From the NCBI RefSeq assembly GCF_007904105.1, contig NZ_CP042325.1, forward strand, positions 620,001 to 684,000: 64,000 nt of DNA. The letters are read 5' to 3'. This DNA comes from Corynebacterium sp. sy039 (lineage in GTDB: Bacteria > Actinomycetota > Actinomycetes > Mycobacteriales > Mycobacteriaceae). The notes beneath the pieces are model-generated. The model made no database searches. It worked only from the letters and a program-made list of their open reading frames with translations, and was not told the DNA's origin. The position numbers and the translations under genes were made by a program. Each line of letters opens with the position of its first letter. Position 1 is the stretch's first letter. Below, in pieces: positions 10,276-18,916 of the stretch.

Positions 10276-11493
10276 GTGTCCATGACGCTTAATGGGATAG
10301 AGCTGTTGGCGCAGCGTGATTTGTTGGCGTGGTGGAAAGCGACTGAGGGGACGGGTTTTCTAGAGCGGAAACGTATTCTCGAGGAGCCTTTTGCTGCCAT
10401 TGTTGCTGCTTATGGTGAGCAGGCTGCGTATGCCGCGGCGGATTATTTGTTTTTGCAGCGTTCTCTTGATGATGAGTTGTCTAAACTTGGCGTATCCTGA
10501 GGTTGCTGATCCTGTGGGGTATGAGCAGGCGGTGGCGTCGTATAGGTGGGGGATGCGTGTTGATGATACCGGTGATGGGGTGCAGGTGGCTGTGGCGTTG
10601 CGGAAGTTGCAGGGTGTGGTGAATCGTTTGGTGGTTGCTCCTGCGCGTCGTACGGTTGAGTTGGGGGTGGCGCGTGCTGGTACTTGGTATGCGCGTGTTC
10701 CTGAGCCTGGGGCGTGTGATTTTTGTTTGATGTTGGCGTCTCGTGGTGGTGTGTATTCTTCTGAGACGGTGTTTGGCCAGTTGGGTGGGTATCACGATAA
10801 TTGTCGGTGTGTGGGGATTGAGGTGGCTGATGATGAGCAGTTGCCGCGGATTAATCGTGAGTTGAGGGATGTGTGGCGTGTCTCTGGTAGTCGGACGTTG
10901 CGTGATTTTGGGTTGGCGTTGAATACTCGGCGTGAGTTTACGGGTTCGGATAATCCGTTGAATCGGCGTGTGTATCGTTTGGTTGATGATTCGGTTCGTG
11001 CGGCTGTGGAGCGGTGGCAGGGGATGGATCGTTTTTATGAGGAAGTGCAGGATGTTGTGGAGGATAAGAGTTCTGATTCTGAGGCTGTTTCTGTGGCTCA
11101 GGATTTGATCCGCTCTGCTCATCAGACTCCGTTGCAGTCGGATGTGTTGATGTGGCGTGGTGTTCGTAACTGGCATACGACTTTTGGCACTGATGATCTA
11201 GATAATCTTCCTGGCTGGGAAGATGAACAGGAGCGTTTTACTCCTATCACTTCTTCTCGTGAAGTTGCTACAAATGAGTTCACCACGTACGGCAAGGCGG
11301 GTGCGTTGCTGCGTGTGGAGGCGAAGAAAGGTACCCCTGGTATCTGGATGCCGACGAATGGTAGTGATGATGAAGAATTAGTTATGCAGCAGGAGTTTTT
11401 GGTGCCGCCGGTGCTACTATAAAAGTTGTTTCTGTTGAGCCTGGCGAGTTGCCGATGATAAATGTGGAGGTGTCTTATGACAACGGCGCATGA
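10276..11493 (+). pseudogene. Phage MuF minor head protein fused to ADP-ribosyltransferase domain, two frameshifts
   Basis: Three segments join into one protein. Segment 1 (from GTG 10276 or ATG 10282 to about 10490) is a helical N-terminus ending in LDDELSK. A +1 shift continues it as LAYPEVADPVGYEQAVASYRWG, leading to the MuF head-morphogenesis motif GACDFCLMLASRGGVYSSE...HDNCRC (about 10709-10810). From about 11120 an ADP-ribosyltransferase domain follows: RGV (10 residues after QTPLQS), TPITSSR, then MQQEFLVP with a QxE pair near 11387-11395. That frame stops at 11422, but a second shift near 11405-11412 restores GATIKVVSVEPGELPMINVEV and ends at TGA 11493, the normal ART tail. The coding strand is conspicuously G+T rich, unlike its neighbours. 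MuF-ART fusions are known as toxins carried by temperate phages. No portal, capsid or terminase gene remains nearby. Sequencing error could explain one shift, less easily both. Confidence 0.75.
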
Positions 11494-11737
11494 GGTGTTT
11501 CTTGAGCGGTTGTGGGATGATATGTCTTTTGCTCGTGATGATAAGCCTCCTACGAATGTTCCTGTTTTGATGCGGCGGCTTGGGGTTCGTGGTAAGTCTC
11601 GTGAAGAGCGTCAAGCTGCTGTTGATAAGTGGTTAGAGGATAATGAGCCGGGTATTATGCTTCGTTTTGAGTTGGAAGAGTTTGGCTATATCCCTCGTAG
11701 TGAGGAACAATCAGTTGCCTCTACTGACGCTGCCTAG
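11477..11737 (+). CDS. Small phage-derived protein overlapping the MuF-ART gene (possible immunity protein)
   Basis: 86 residues from the ATG at 11477, chosen because GGAGG stands 7 nt upstream; an earlier in-frame ATG at 11462 lacks a site. The protein (MTTAHEVFLERLWDDMSF...) is soluble and mainly charged, with an acidic C-terminal part (EDNEPGIMLRFELEEFGYIPRSEEQ) and no motif I recognise. It overlaps the restored toxin frame by 17 nt, so the two were probably translationally coupled. In MuF polymorphic toxins the small gene directly downstream often encodes immunity, so that role is plausible; an ordinary phage structural accessory gene is the alternative. It shares the GT-rich composition of the preceding pseudogene but is itself intact. 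Confidence 0.6.
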   Translation: MTTAHEVFLERLWDDMSFARDDKPPTNVPVLMRRLGVRGKSREERQAAVDKWLEDNEPGIMLRFELEEFGYIPRSEEQSVASTDAA

Positions 11738-11775
11738 TTGGTAGGTGGCTGGGCTCGAGTCCCAGCAGCGCACCG
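11732..11775 (+). other. tRNA 3'-end-like fragment, possible attachment-site scar
   Basis: Right after the last phage-like gene the sequence holds a D-loop-like AGTTGGTAG, then CTGGG-CTCGAGT-CCCAG, which is a perfect 5-bp stem with a 7-nt TCGA-containing loop like a tRNA T arm, and GCGCACC at the end. No complete cloverleaf can be drawn. It does not match the 3' end of the tRNA-Leu at 10092, so a simple attL/attR pair is not shown. Possibly a residue of another tRNA disrupted by integration. Confidence 0.3.
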
Positions 11776-11886
11776 GCATATTCTTTCAAGAACACCATCA
11801 CGCACGGAATTTCAAGCAACAGAGTTTATATCCCGTGTTTATACAGCGTTCCCTTCATGTTCACCTGCGCGCATTAGCATGAAAAC

Positions 11887-13134
11887 ATGAACAAAAGAAC
11901 AATCATCTCCCTCCTCAGTACAGCAGCATTAACCTGCGCTCTCGTCGCATGTTCCACCGATGAGAACAGTACAGAGAAACAAGGCAACAAAGAATCAGCA
12001 CAGGCGTCGGCAAGCACAGTGGCACATGATAAAAACGAAGAAGAAAACGAAGGGCAGAAAGAAAAACAGGAAAAGGAATCCATCAAGTTTGCAACCTATA
12101 ATGCCAGCCTAAATCGCAAGGCGGAGGGCAAGCTTATTGAAGATCTCTCCACACCTAATAATGAGCAGGCAGGCGTTATTGCCACAATCATCAAGAGCGA
12201 GAACCCAGATGTGCTTGTCATTAACGAATTTGACTATGACCCGGAGGGTAAAGCACTGAAATTGTTCCAGGAGAATTATCTAGATAACGCCTACAAGTAC
12301 TCATTCAGCGCCGAAGTGAATACCGGTGTGGATTCAGGGCTTGATCTAGACAATAACGGCGTTTTACATGAGGCAAACGACGCATGGGGATATGGTGAGT
12401 TTCCTGGCCAATACGGCATAGCCGTACTCTCGAAATACCCACTAAAAACGGATGCTCTAAGAAGTTTCCAGAAACTTCTATGGAAAGACATGCCAAATAA
12501 TCTCATGCCCGCGGATTATTATGGTGCCAATGCTGACAAGCTGCGTTTATCCAGTAAGTCACACTGGGATTTGCCAGTAGAAATTGGAAACAAAGAGATT
12601 CACCTTCTTATTTCCCACCCCACACCGCCGTCTTTCGATGGACCCGAAAAACGCAATGGGCGCCGCAATTCCGATGAAATTCGCCTCACTGCCGATTACA
12701 TTCATGGCGGCAAAGAGGCAGAATGGATCGTTGATGACCAGGGGCAACGCGGTGGTTTAGCACCAGATGCGGAATTCATTGTCTTCGGCGACCAAAACTC
12801 TGACCCGCGTGATGGTGGCGCAGGTTTCACAGGCGTGAAGCAATTGCTGGGGCAGGAGCGTGTGGTAGATCCGAAACCAACTTCGGAAGGTGCAGTGGAG
12901 GCGGCAAGGCAACCAGGCAACGATACACACAGTAACCCTGCAGAAAATGACACTGCCGATTTTTCTGACCCAACGCCGGGTAATTTGCGTGTTGATTATG
13001 TATTACCTTCTCGCGGTCTGAACGTGAAGGGTTCACACGTTGTGTGGCCAAAGAGCGACCAGCCTTTGGGTGAGCTGATGGATCCTAAGACCAGTAGCGA
13101 TCACCGCATGGTTGTGCTTGAGATAGAGCCTTAA
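11887..13134 (+). CDS. Secreted lipoprotein of the endonuclease/exonuclease/phosphatase family
   Basis: 415 residues. The signal peptide MNKRTIISLLSTAALTCALVAC ends in lipobox LVAC (C22), followed by a Glu/Lys/Ser-rich linker to about residue 65. The rest follows the EEP fold: FATYNASL (start strand), VLVINEFD with the metal-binding Glu, YGIAVLSKYPL, ISHPTPP, FIVFGDQNSDP (GDxN), and C-terminal SSDHRMVVLEI with the catalytic SDH. This fits a divalent-metal phosphodiesterase anchored outside the membrane; the substrate could be DNA, a phosphoester or phospholipid. It sits just after the phage remnant, so it may be part of the same accessory region, although its composition is not GT-rich. Confidence 0.82.
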   Translation: MNKRTIISLLSTAALTCALVACSTDENSTEKQGNKESAQASASTVAHDKNEEENEGQKEKQEKESIKFATYNASLNRKAEGKLIEDLSTPNNEQAGVIATIIKSENPDVLVINEFDYDPEGKALKLFQENYLDNAYKYSFSAEVNTGVDSGLDLDNNGVLHEANDAWGYGEFPGQYGIAVLSKYPLKTDALRSFQKLLWKDMPNNLMPADYYGANADKLRLSSKSHWDLPVEIGNKEIHLLISHPTPPSFDGPEKRNGRRNSDEIRLTADYIHGGKEAEWIVDDQGQRGGLAPDAEFIVFGDQNSDPRDGGAGFTGVKQLLGQERVVDPKPTSEGAVEAARQPGNDTHSNPAENDTADFSDPTPGNLRVDYVLPSRGLNVKGSHVVWPKSDQPLGELMDPKTSSDHRMVVLEIEP

Positions 13135-13313
13135 GCATTTATTAGCCCGTACGATAGGGTAGGAATTTTATATAAAACTACAATAAAATTCATCGGAAAA
13201 GAGCCTTATCATGACGGGGTGGAATTATTTCGGAAAATAAACGCTTTTCTCAAAATCATGCTTATGTTTTGCTCTTGCAGAGCTAGTTAGTTTTTTCTTG
13301 CTAGATTGAAATT

Positions 13314-13772
13314 ATGTGTGCCAGTAAAGAATCAGAGTATATGGATTGGGATGTGCTTGATTTCGCACGTATTATGAAACGTTTGCCGGAACACCTGCCA
13401 ATCTCTGATGCCATGGAAGCTGCGGATCCGCAGCAACGTGGACGATATTGGACATCGCAACGTGAGCATCTGGTGGATTGGTATAAGTCTCAAGTTACTT
13501 GTGGACAAGGAGCTTTTACAAGACAAAAATCCAATCGCTCCGCCAAGATAACTTACAATCGATTTCAATGTGCAGAAGGCTTAGTATGGCTCGCTGAAGC
13601 TCTTGGTGTTGAGGAAACCTTGGTTCAACAGGCTGCTGATGCTGCTCTTGCTGTTCCGAGACGCTCGCGATGCAGAGTAGTACGTGAACTCATTGGATGG
13701 GAATTAATTTCTCGACAGGTCAGCTCTCTGCAACAACGTCATCGATGGTGGAGTAGAGCTAAAGTGCTGTGA
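13314..13772 (+). CDS. Uncharacterised protein (corynebacterial)
   Basis: 152 residues, no signal peptide or membrane segment. Mostly helical in appearance, with an acidic first third (MDWDVLDFARIMKRLPEHLP), a WTSQREHLVDWY patch, and a basic C-terminus ending RWWSRAKVL. I do not recognise the family. It stands alone between a lipoprotein gene and a membrane protein gene, both on the same strand but separated by long gaps. Codon use looks like the chromosomal neighbours, so it is probably real. Confidence 0.55.
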   Translation: MCASKESEYMDWDVLDFARIMKRLPEHLPISDAMEAADPQQRGRYWTSQREHLVDWYKSQVTCGQGAFTRQKSNRSAKITYNRFQCAEGLVWLAEALGVEETLVQQAADAALAVPRRSRCRVVRELIGWELISRQVSSLQQRHRWWSRAKVL

Positions 13773-14077
13773 CCTCTTCATACTTGCCAGTGATCCAGTG
13801 AATTCAACAAAGTACCTGAGTTTAAGTATGATCTGTGCATGAGATGTAACAGTAAATAAGCAGGTCTGCCTTTTTGTTTCGTCTGATATTGGTTCTTTAG
13901 TTCTTTATGCTTTCAGAAGCCATTCGTTAGTGTGCATTTCTTTGGCACCTATTGTCATCATTGATACTTCATCATTCGGTGAGTGTGTAATAAATAACGC
14001 TTATCGACGACATAACAGTCGTAGTGAAAATTTTTTCCAGGAACACAGGAAAGAGAGCAGGAAAAGGTAGAGAGCAG
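13773..14077. other. Non-coding gap
   Basis: About 305 nt, AT-rich, between two plus-strand genes. No hairpin with a T run, no tRNA and no convincing small gene. It presumably carries the promoter of the following membrane protein gene. One copy of the 10-mer CTTATCGACG lies at 14000-14009. Confidence 0.5.
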
Positions 14078-15148
14078 ATGAACAATAGCATTTGGGATAC
14101 CCCGCAGTCAGCACCGCACAATAATGCTAGACCCGGCAATTCTGGCAAAGGAAAAAAATTTATTGTTCTGGTTGTTGTGTTTATTGTTCTCCTTGCTCTT
14201 ATCGCTATCGGCTGGTTCTTTTTAAGTGGTAGGTCGACTAATCACACCGCTGATTCTGCTGCGCAGTTTACGGTGAGCAATGGTACGAGTGAAAAATCAG
14301 TAGAGAAAAGTTCTGTTACATCTGTTAGTTCTACATATGCTACTTCTGCACAGGAAAGTGCACAGCCGACGTCGAACGCAAAAGAAGAACTTGATGTAGT
14401 AGCAGTAGAACCAGCAGTAGGTTATGGCGATTGCAATGCGCTGAACAAAGTAGAAGATGGCGGCAATCTTATTTTTCAGCATGGTGATTCAATATCACAT
14501 GGTGAATCTGGTGATACGGTTGTTTCATTTTGTGATGGACAATGGGCGAAGACTGGTCTTTATGCCTCTGATTCTGGTCGGGGGTTACAGCATTGGACGG
14601 GAACCGAATGGGAGTATGTTCGTTCTGCCGGAACAACAAGTGGTATGGGCTTGGCAAGGTCATGTTGGGATAAGCAGCAGCTGATCAGCATGGGTATTCC
14701 GGGAGAATTATTAGCAGATGTTGTGACGTGCGATGCAGGTGATGTGATAAACAATGCAGCCCCTTCTGCAGGATCTAATTCTGCTGGGGTGAGTAGTTTG
14801 GCTGCGTATGAACAACCACAATGTGATGGTCACTATATTCTTATCGTCGATAATGTTATTTTCGCTGAGTCGACGCCATATGAAGCTCAAACTGTTCAAG
14901 AGCGTTTGAGTGCATATCCTGGGGCGAAAACAGCAAAACCAGGAGCGTGTCCTTCATTGCGAGCTTGGAAAGATGATTCGCAGGGGCGTTCTCTTAGTGA
15001 TGCTGGATATGATGGTGGGTATATCATTCCCATTTACTATGATTACGGTTCTGACAAGAGTGCCGTATGCTCTGCTCAGCAGAATTATCCTGGTTCTTAT
15101 GCTCGTGTTCTGAGTAATCAAGCAGAATACTTAACTCCATGCGGCTAG
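14078..15148 (+). CDS. Membrane-anchored extracellular protein of unknown function
   Basis: 356 residues with the ATG at 14078 (a GTG 18 codons upstream adds a basic stretch without a ribosome site). The order is a short Pro/Asn/Gly-rich cytoplasmic tail, one strong helix (KFIVLVVVFIVLLALIAIGWFFL), a Ser/Thr-rich extracellular linker, then a domain with evenly spaced cysteines (YGDCNALN, VSFCDGQWAKTGLY, RSCWDKQQLISMG). The last ~110 residues (QCDGHYILIVDNVIFAE...YPGAKTAKPGACPSLR...SAVCSAQQ...LTPCG) resemble the C-terminal extracellular module found in several actinobacterial membrane proteins. The paired cysteines suggest disulfides outside the cell. No function is known to me. It converges on the glycosylase gene with a 4-nt overlap. 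Confidence 0.68.
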   Translation: MNNSIWDTPQSAPHNNARPGNSGKGKKFIVLVVVFIVLLALIAIGWFFLSGRSTNHTADSAAQFTVSNGTSEKSVEKSSVTSVSSTYATSAQESAQPTSNAKEELDVVAVEPAVGYGDCNALNKVEDGGNLIFQHGDSISHGESGDTVVSFCDGQWAKTGLYASDSGRGLQHWTGTEWEYVRSAGTTSGMGLARSCWDKQQLISMGIPGELLADVVTCDAGDVINNAAPSAGSNSAGVSSLAAYEQPQCDGHYILIVDNVIFAESTPYEAQTVQERLSAYPGAKTAKPGACPSLRAWKDDSQGRSLSDAGYDGGYIIPIYYDYGSDKSAVCSAQQNYPGSYARVLSNQAEYLTPCG

Positions 15149-15714
15149 ATGTGAGCTGGTGCGCTGCGCGGTGAGCTAACGGTTTTGTCTCCTGGTATCC
15201 AAAAGCGCAGAGGGGCTTCAGTATTTTTAGAAATGCCGATTCGAGGTCCACGAACCCAGTGTGGTTGTTGGGTTCTGGGCGTCAAAATAAAATCCGGACC
15301 ATGTATGGATGCGCCATTATGAATAAGATCAAGTCCTAGAGCTGAGCCGAGATTTCCTGGCCCTTGTGCCAGACGTGCAAAGGGGATAGAGTTGCCACGG
15401 CGTTGACGTGCCAGTTCAACCCCTTCGACTATTTCACCTGCACGTAGGAGACAGCCTTGTCCTACTCCTTGAGGTGCGCAGACAATATTTCCTGCTCGGT
15501 GGATACCATAAGAGACGTAGACGTACATGCAGCCACCAGTAGAAAACATTGCACGATTACGTGGTGTTGGTCCGCGGTACGTATGTGAGGCAGCATCCTC
15601 AGTTCCCAGATAGGCTTCTATTTCAGTTAATCGAATAGAAACACCGGCATGATGCAGTACGCAGCCTAAAAGCTGTGGCGCTACTACATCAGCTGGTTCT
15701 GAAAAATTAATCAT
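15145..15714 (-). CDS. mpg: 3-methyladenine (alkyladenine) DNA glycosylase, AAG/MPG family
   Basis: 189 residues. Family blocks visible: LLGCVLHH, LTEIEAYLG (the catalytic Glu in EIEAY), DAASHTYRGPTPRNRAMF, GGCMYVYVSYGIHRAGNIVC, VLLRAG-like CLLRAGEIVEG and LAQGPGNLGSALG. It excises alkylated and deaminated purines by flipping the base out of duplex DNA. Its start overlaps the end of the upstream symporter gene by 8 nt on the same strand, so the two may share a message. Confidence 0.92.
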   Translation of the reverse strand: MINFSEPADVVAPQLLGCVLHHAGVSIRLTEIEAYLGTEDAASHTYRGPTPRNRAMFSTGGCMYVYVSYGIHRAGNIVCAPQGVGQGCLLRAGEIVEGVELARQRRGNSIPFARLAQGPGNLGSALGLDLIHNGASIHGPDFILTPRTQQPHWVRGPRIGISKNTEAPLRFWIPGDKTVSSPRSAPAHI

Positions 15715-16999
15715 GGTTCCATACTTGTTCGTTGAGAATACCTGCGCGTTTAGACACTACAGCTGCTACTAAAGCCTGACCGGTGACGTTGACTGCGGTA
15801 CGTCCCATATCGATGATAGGTTCAACGGCAAGTAATAAGCCTACACCTGCTAATGGCAAACCAAGTGTAGAAAGTGTCAAAGTAAGCATAACAGTGGCAC
15901 CAGTGGTGCCTGCTGTGGCAGCGGAACCAATTACTGAGACGAAGATAATCAACAAATAATCTGTGAAGTCGAGTGATACACCATAGAATTGTGAAACGAA
16001 AATAGCGGCCACAGCAGGGTAAACAGCAGCACAACCATCCATTTTTGTTGTTGCACCTAGTGGAATGGCGAAAGACGCATATTCGCGAGGAACACCAAGA
16101 GCTTGTTCAGATACTCGCTGTGTTACTGGCATTACGCCCATGGAAGATCGAGTAACAAAGCCAAGCGACGTGACCGGAGCGATGCGTCGATAGAATCCAA
16201 TGACTGGGATACGTGCAAAACGTAGTACAGCTGGGTAAATAATGCCGAGTACCAGCGCTAAACCAAGATAAACAGCGATAACAAATTTACCTAGTGAACC
16301 AAGTGCTTCCCAACCATAGCTAGCGATTGCGTGAGCAATGAGTGCAGCTGTGCCAACGGGGGCGAGACGGATGATCCACCATAAAACTTTCTGAATGATG
16401 GCTAGCAAAGATTCGTTAAAAGCAAAGAAAGGCTCGGCTGCCTTACCGCTTTGGATTGCGGCAATGCCAATTGCTAAAGAAAGAATGAGGATTTGTAGCA
16501 CATTGAAATTTATGTTGATTGCCCCAGAATCGGTAGCGCTAGCGCTTAACCCGAGAAAGTTTACTGGCACTATGGATTCTAAAAATCCGAACCAACTTCC
16601 TACCTTGGAAGGATCGGCGGCATTACTCGGGTCGATTGTGGTATTTTCTCCTGGTTTTATGAGCAGGGCGACGATAATGCCAGCCACTACAGAGAAGAAT
16701 GCCGTAATAGCAAACCACATGAGCGTCGAGACTGCTAGTCGTGCTGCATTGGTTACTTTACGCAAATTAGCGATGGAAGTGACAACGGCGGTGAAGACAA
16801 GGAGCGGAATGAGTAATTTAAGTAGCTGCACATAAGTGTCGCCGATTGCTTCGAGTGCATTGGTGAGCCAGTCATTATTTTTATTATTCTTTCGGGCAAT
16901 AAAGCCGAGTACAAGACCGACAATCAGGCCGATAATGACTTGAACACCGAAGTTGCTTATCCATGTGGTGCGTTTACGGGTGGGGTGGGGTGTAGTCAT
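15707..16999 (-). CDS. Dicarboxylate/amino acid:cation symporter (DAACS family)
   Basis: 430 residues with eight or more hydrophobic segments and re-entrant loop motifs. FVTRSSMGVMPVTQRV corresponds to the serine-rich hairpin 1, AIPLGATTKMDGCAAVYPAVAAIFVSQFYG to the NMDGT-type helix 7 (here KMDGC), and SVIGSAATAGTTGATVMLTLTLSTLGLP to hairpin 2. The family imports glutamate, aspartate or C4-dicarboxylates with Na+ or H+. The substitution of the canonical Thr after NMDG by Cys makes the substrate uncertain. It is upstream of mpg with an 8-nt overlap. Confidence 0.85.
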   Translation of the reverse strand: MTTPHPTRKRTTWISNFGVQVIIGLIVGLVLGFIARKNNKNNDWLTNALEAIGDTYVQLLKLLIPLLVFTAVVTSIANLRKVTNAARLAVSTLMWFAITAFFSVVAGIIVALLIKPGENTTIDPSNAADPSKVGSWFGFLESIVPVNFLGLSASATDSGAININFNVLQILILSLAIGIAAIQSGKAAEPFFAFNESLLAIIQKVLWWIIRLAPVGTAALIAHAIASYGWEALGSLGKFVIAVYLGLALVLGIIYPAVLRFARIPVIGFYRRIAPVTSLGFVTRSSMGVMPVTQRVSEQALGVPREYASFAIPLGATTKMDGCAAVYPAVAAIFVSQFYGVSLDFTDYLLIIFVSVIGSAATAGTTGATVMLTLTLSTLGLPLAGVGLLLAVEPIIDMGRTAVNVTGQALVAAVVSKRAGILNEQVWNHD

Positions 17000-17206
17000 G
17001 TATTTCCTTTTCTAGTTTGCTTGTTCTTCCATATGCTTGATGAATCATATTCATGCTCGTCATGGTTCAACGCATAAGTGATGATTTTATGCCGCGTGAG
17101 GGGCTATTCGACGAATAATGTGAGCAAATTAACAGACTGGTATATTTTGTATAGACAGGGCTGTCTATCTTTTCTGTATTATCTTCCTGGACTAAGCTGG
17201 ATTGTT

Positions 17207-17905
17207 ATGACCCAACAGCAACACGAAGACCTCATTGCGCGAACCCGCTATGTGTGGAATCGTGGTCCAAGACCAAGCGGGCGTGGCAAAGTGCACTTTA
17301 TCGGTGCGGTACTAAGTCTTGTGTCTGGTACCGTTCTTTCTACCTATGCCTGGATGACGCTGCCGTGGTGGCAAGCTATGGGAGTATGCGTATATGCGGT
17401 GGGACTATGTGCGCTATTTGGTGTTTCTGCTGCCTATCACCTAGGACCGTGGCGTCATAAGAAAACCGTGCAATGGTGGCGTAGGGCAGATCATGCCATG
17501 ATCGCTGTGTTTATTGCTGCCACCTACACGCCATTGAGTCTGATAATTTTGTCGCGGCAACAAACAATATGGTTGCTCGGTACTGTATGGGTTGGAGCAG
17601 TGCTAGGTGTTGTGCTCAACCTTGTATGGATCAATCACCCACGCTGGTTAGATGTAGTGGTGTACTTGGTTTTGGGATGGTTGATTGTGCCGTTGATGTC
17701 CCAGCTATGGGTCAAGGCCGGTGCAGCGGTGGTCTGGCTGATTCTCGCTGGTGGAATTGTCTATTCGCTTGGGGCGGTGATGTATGGTTTTCGTTGGCCA
17801 GGTAGGCAAGCGCGTCATTATGGTTTTCATGAGCATTTTCATACCGCTACAGTTGTAGCAGCTATTTTGCACCTGATAGCTATGTGGTTTGTGGTGGTTC
17901 CATAA
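17207..17905 (+). CDS. Hemolysin III family (PAQR-like) membrane protein
   Basis: 232 residues from ATG 17207; the frame is open 43 codons upstream, but that part is unlike the family. Seven membrane segments are visible. The metal-site pattern of the hemolysin III/PAQR superfamily is present: SAAYHLGPWR (SxxxH) after helix 2, RADHAMIAVFIAATYTPL (D in helix 3), and the C-terminal HxxxH in HEHFHTATVVAAILHL. In eukaryotic relatives these residues bind zinc and act as ceramidases or receptors; the bacterial role is not settled. It stands as a single gene. Confidence 0.85.
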   Translation: MTQQQHEDLIARTRYVWNRGPRPSGRGKVHFIGAVLSLVSGTVLSTYAWMTLPWWQAMGVCVYAVGLCALFGVSAAYHLGPWRHKKTVQWWRRADHAMIAVFIAATYTPLSLIILSRQQTIWLLGTVWVGAVLGVVLNLVWINHPRWLDVVVYLVLGWLIVPLMSQLWVKAGAAVVWLILAGGIVYSLGAVMYGFRWPGRQARHYGFHEHFHTATVVAAILHLIAMWFVVVP

Positions 17906-17991
17906 GATTTTTAACCCCTTGATAGGGGCTATGCAAGAAAAAGATGAGAAAATGCTTTCTGAAGACTAAGTAGAAGTTCTAATATAGGTAT

Positions 17992-18789
17992 ATGGCTTCA
18001 ACAGTATTTATTTCGGGCGCTGCCCGCGGAATTGGACGTTCAACAGCACTAGAGTTGGCTCGACGTGGTTGGACAGTAGGCGTATATGACATAGTTGATG
18101 ATTTTGGGTGGATCGAAACCGAAGATCTTGGCTCAGGAAAAATCTATTCAGGGCATTTGGACGTGACTGATCCACAGTCATGGGAAGAAGCACTCAAAGA
18201 CTTTGCTGGTCATACCGGTGGCGAAATTAAAGTCGTTGTTAATAACGCTGGTGTCCTTTATGCGGGACCTTTTATGGAAGAAGGTTCCTACGAGCGTGAT
18301 GAGTTCTTAGTGAATGTCAATGTCAAAGGAGTGCTCAACGGTTCACGTGCAGCATATCCGTATCTTAAAGCAGCACATGATGCCAAGCTGGTAAACCTTG
18401 CATCTGCATCAGCTATCTATGGTACCCCTGATATGGCAGTTTATTCTGCAACAAAATTTGCGGTACGCGGTATTACTGAAGCGCTTAATCTTGAGTGGGA
18501 ACAGGACGGCATCACAGTATCATCACTGTGGCCCCTCTACGTAAACACAGGAATGCTCGATGGAGTATCTACCAGTGGTACTAAAAAGATGGGTGTGCGT
18601 CTAGGACCAGATGATATTGCACAAGCTGTCGCTGACATGGTACAAAGCGAACGCGGTAAGATCGCTAAGGTACATCAGCCAGTAGGTCTGCAAACAAAAG
18701 TGATGTATGCCTTCTCTCATTTTTCTCCTGCTTGGCTTACACGCTTTATCAACGCAAAGCTCACTACAGACCGTCCGGTGCGCCCATAA
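17992..18789 (+). CDS. Short-chain dehydrogenase/reductase
   Basis: 265 residues, classical SDR. It has the cofactor motif SGAARGIG (residues 8-15, Ser replacing the usual Thr), NNAG at 84-87, catalytic serine near 138-140, and YSATK with Y151 and K155. Arg at position 12 of the glycine motif would suit NADPH. The C-terminal tail LTRFINAKLTTDRPV suggests possible membrane association, as in other corynebacterial SDRs that act on lipids, but this is only suggestive. Substrate unknown. It converges on pgi across a strong hairpin. Confidence 0.85.
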   Translation: MASTVFISGAARGIGRSTALELARRGWTVGVYDIVDDFGWIETEDLGSGKIYSGHLDVTDPQSWEEALKDFAGHTGGEIKVVVNNAGVLYAGPFMEEGSYERDEFLVNVNVKGVLNGSRAAYPYLKAAHDAKLVNLASASAIYGTPDMAVYSATKFAVRGITEALNLEWEQDGITVSSLWPLYVNTGMLDGVSTSGTKKMGVRLGPDDIAQAVADMVQSERGKIAKVHQPVGLQTKVMYAFSHFSPAWLTRFINAKLTTDRPVRP

Positions 18790-18845
18790 CATCCATTAGT
18801 TGAAGTGCCTAAAAGTGCTTCAACATCACGTATCGCTCACAAAGC

Positions 18846-18889
18846 GCCCCTATAGTTAACCCCGGTGTTTGGGGTTCTCCTATAGGGGC
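18846..18889. terminator. Nested inverted repeat, bidirectional terminator between SDR and pgi
   Basis: Outer stem GCCCCTATAG / CTATAGGGGC, inner stem AACCCC / GGGGTT with a 7-nt loop. It lies between two convergent genes. The T tract is short, so termination strength is inferred from the stem. Confidence 0.7.
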
Positions 18890-18916
18890 TTGTTCTATCA
18901 TGTAGCTAGCTTGTGC

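Noticed and set aside
10470..10510. Programmed frameshift in the MuF gene
   Set aside because: No slippery heptamer suited to a +1 shift stands at the junction, and a second shift near 11407 points to mutation or error.
10481..11176. Minus-strand open frame of 231 codons opposite the MuF-ART gene
   Set aside because: Its Thr/Arg/His/Ile-rich translation is an artefact of the GT-rich opposite strand, which rarely yields stops.
17906..17991. Short CCCC/GGGG hairpin after the hemolysin III gene as terminator
   Set aside because: Stem of only about five pairs with no following T run.
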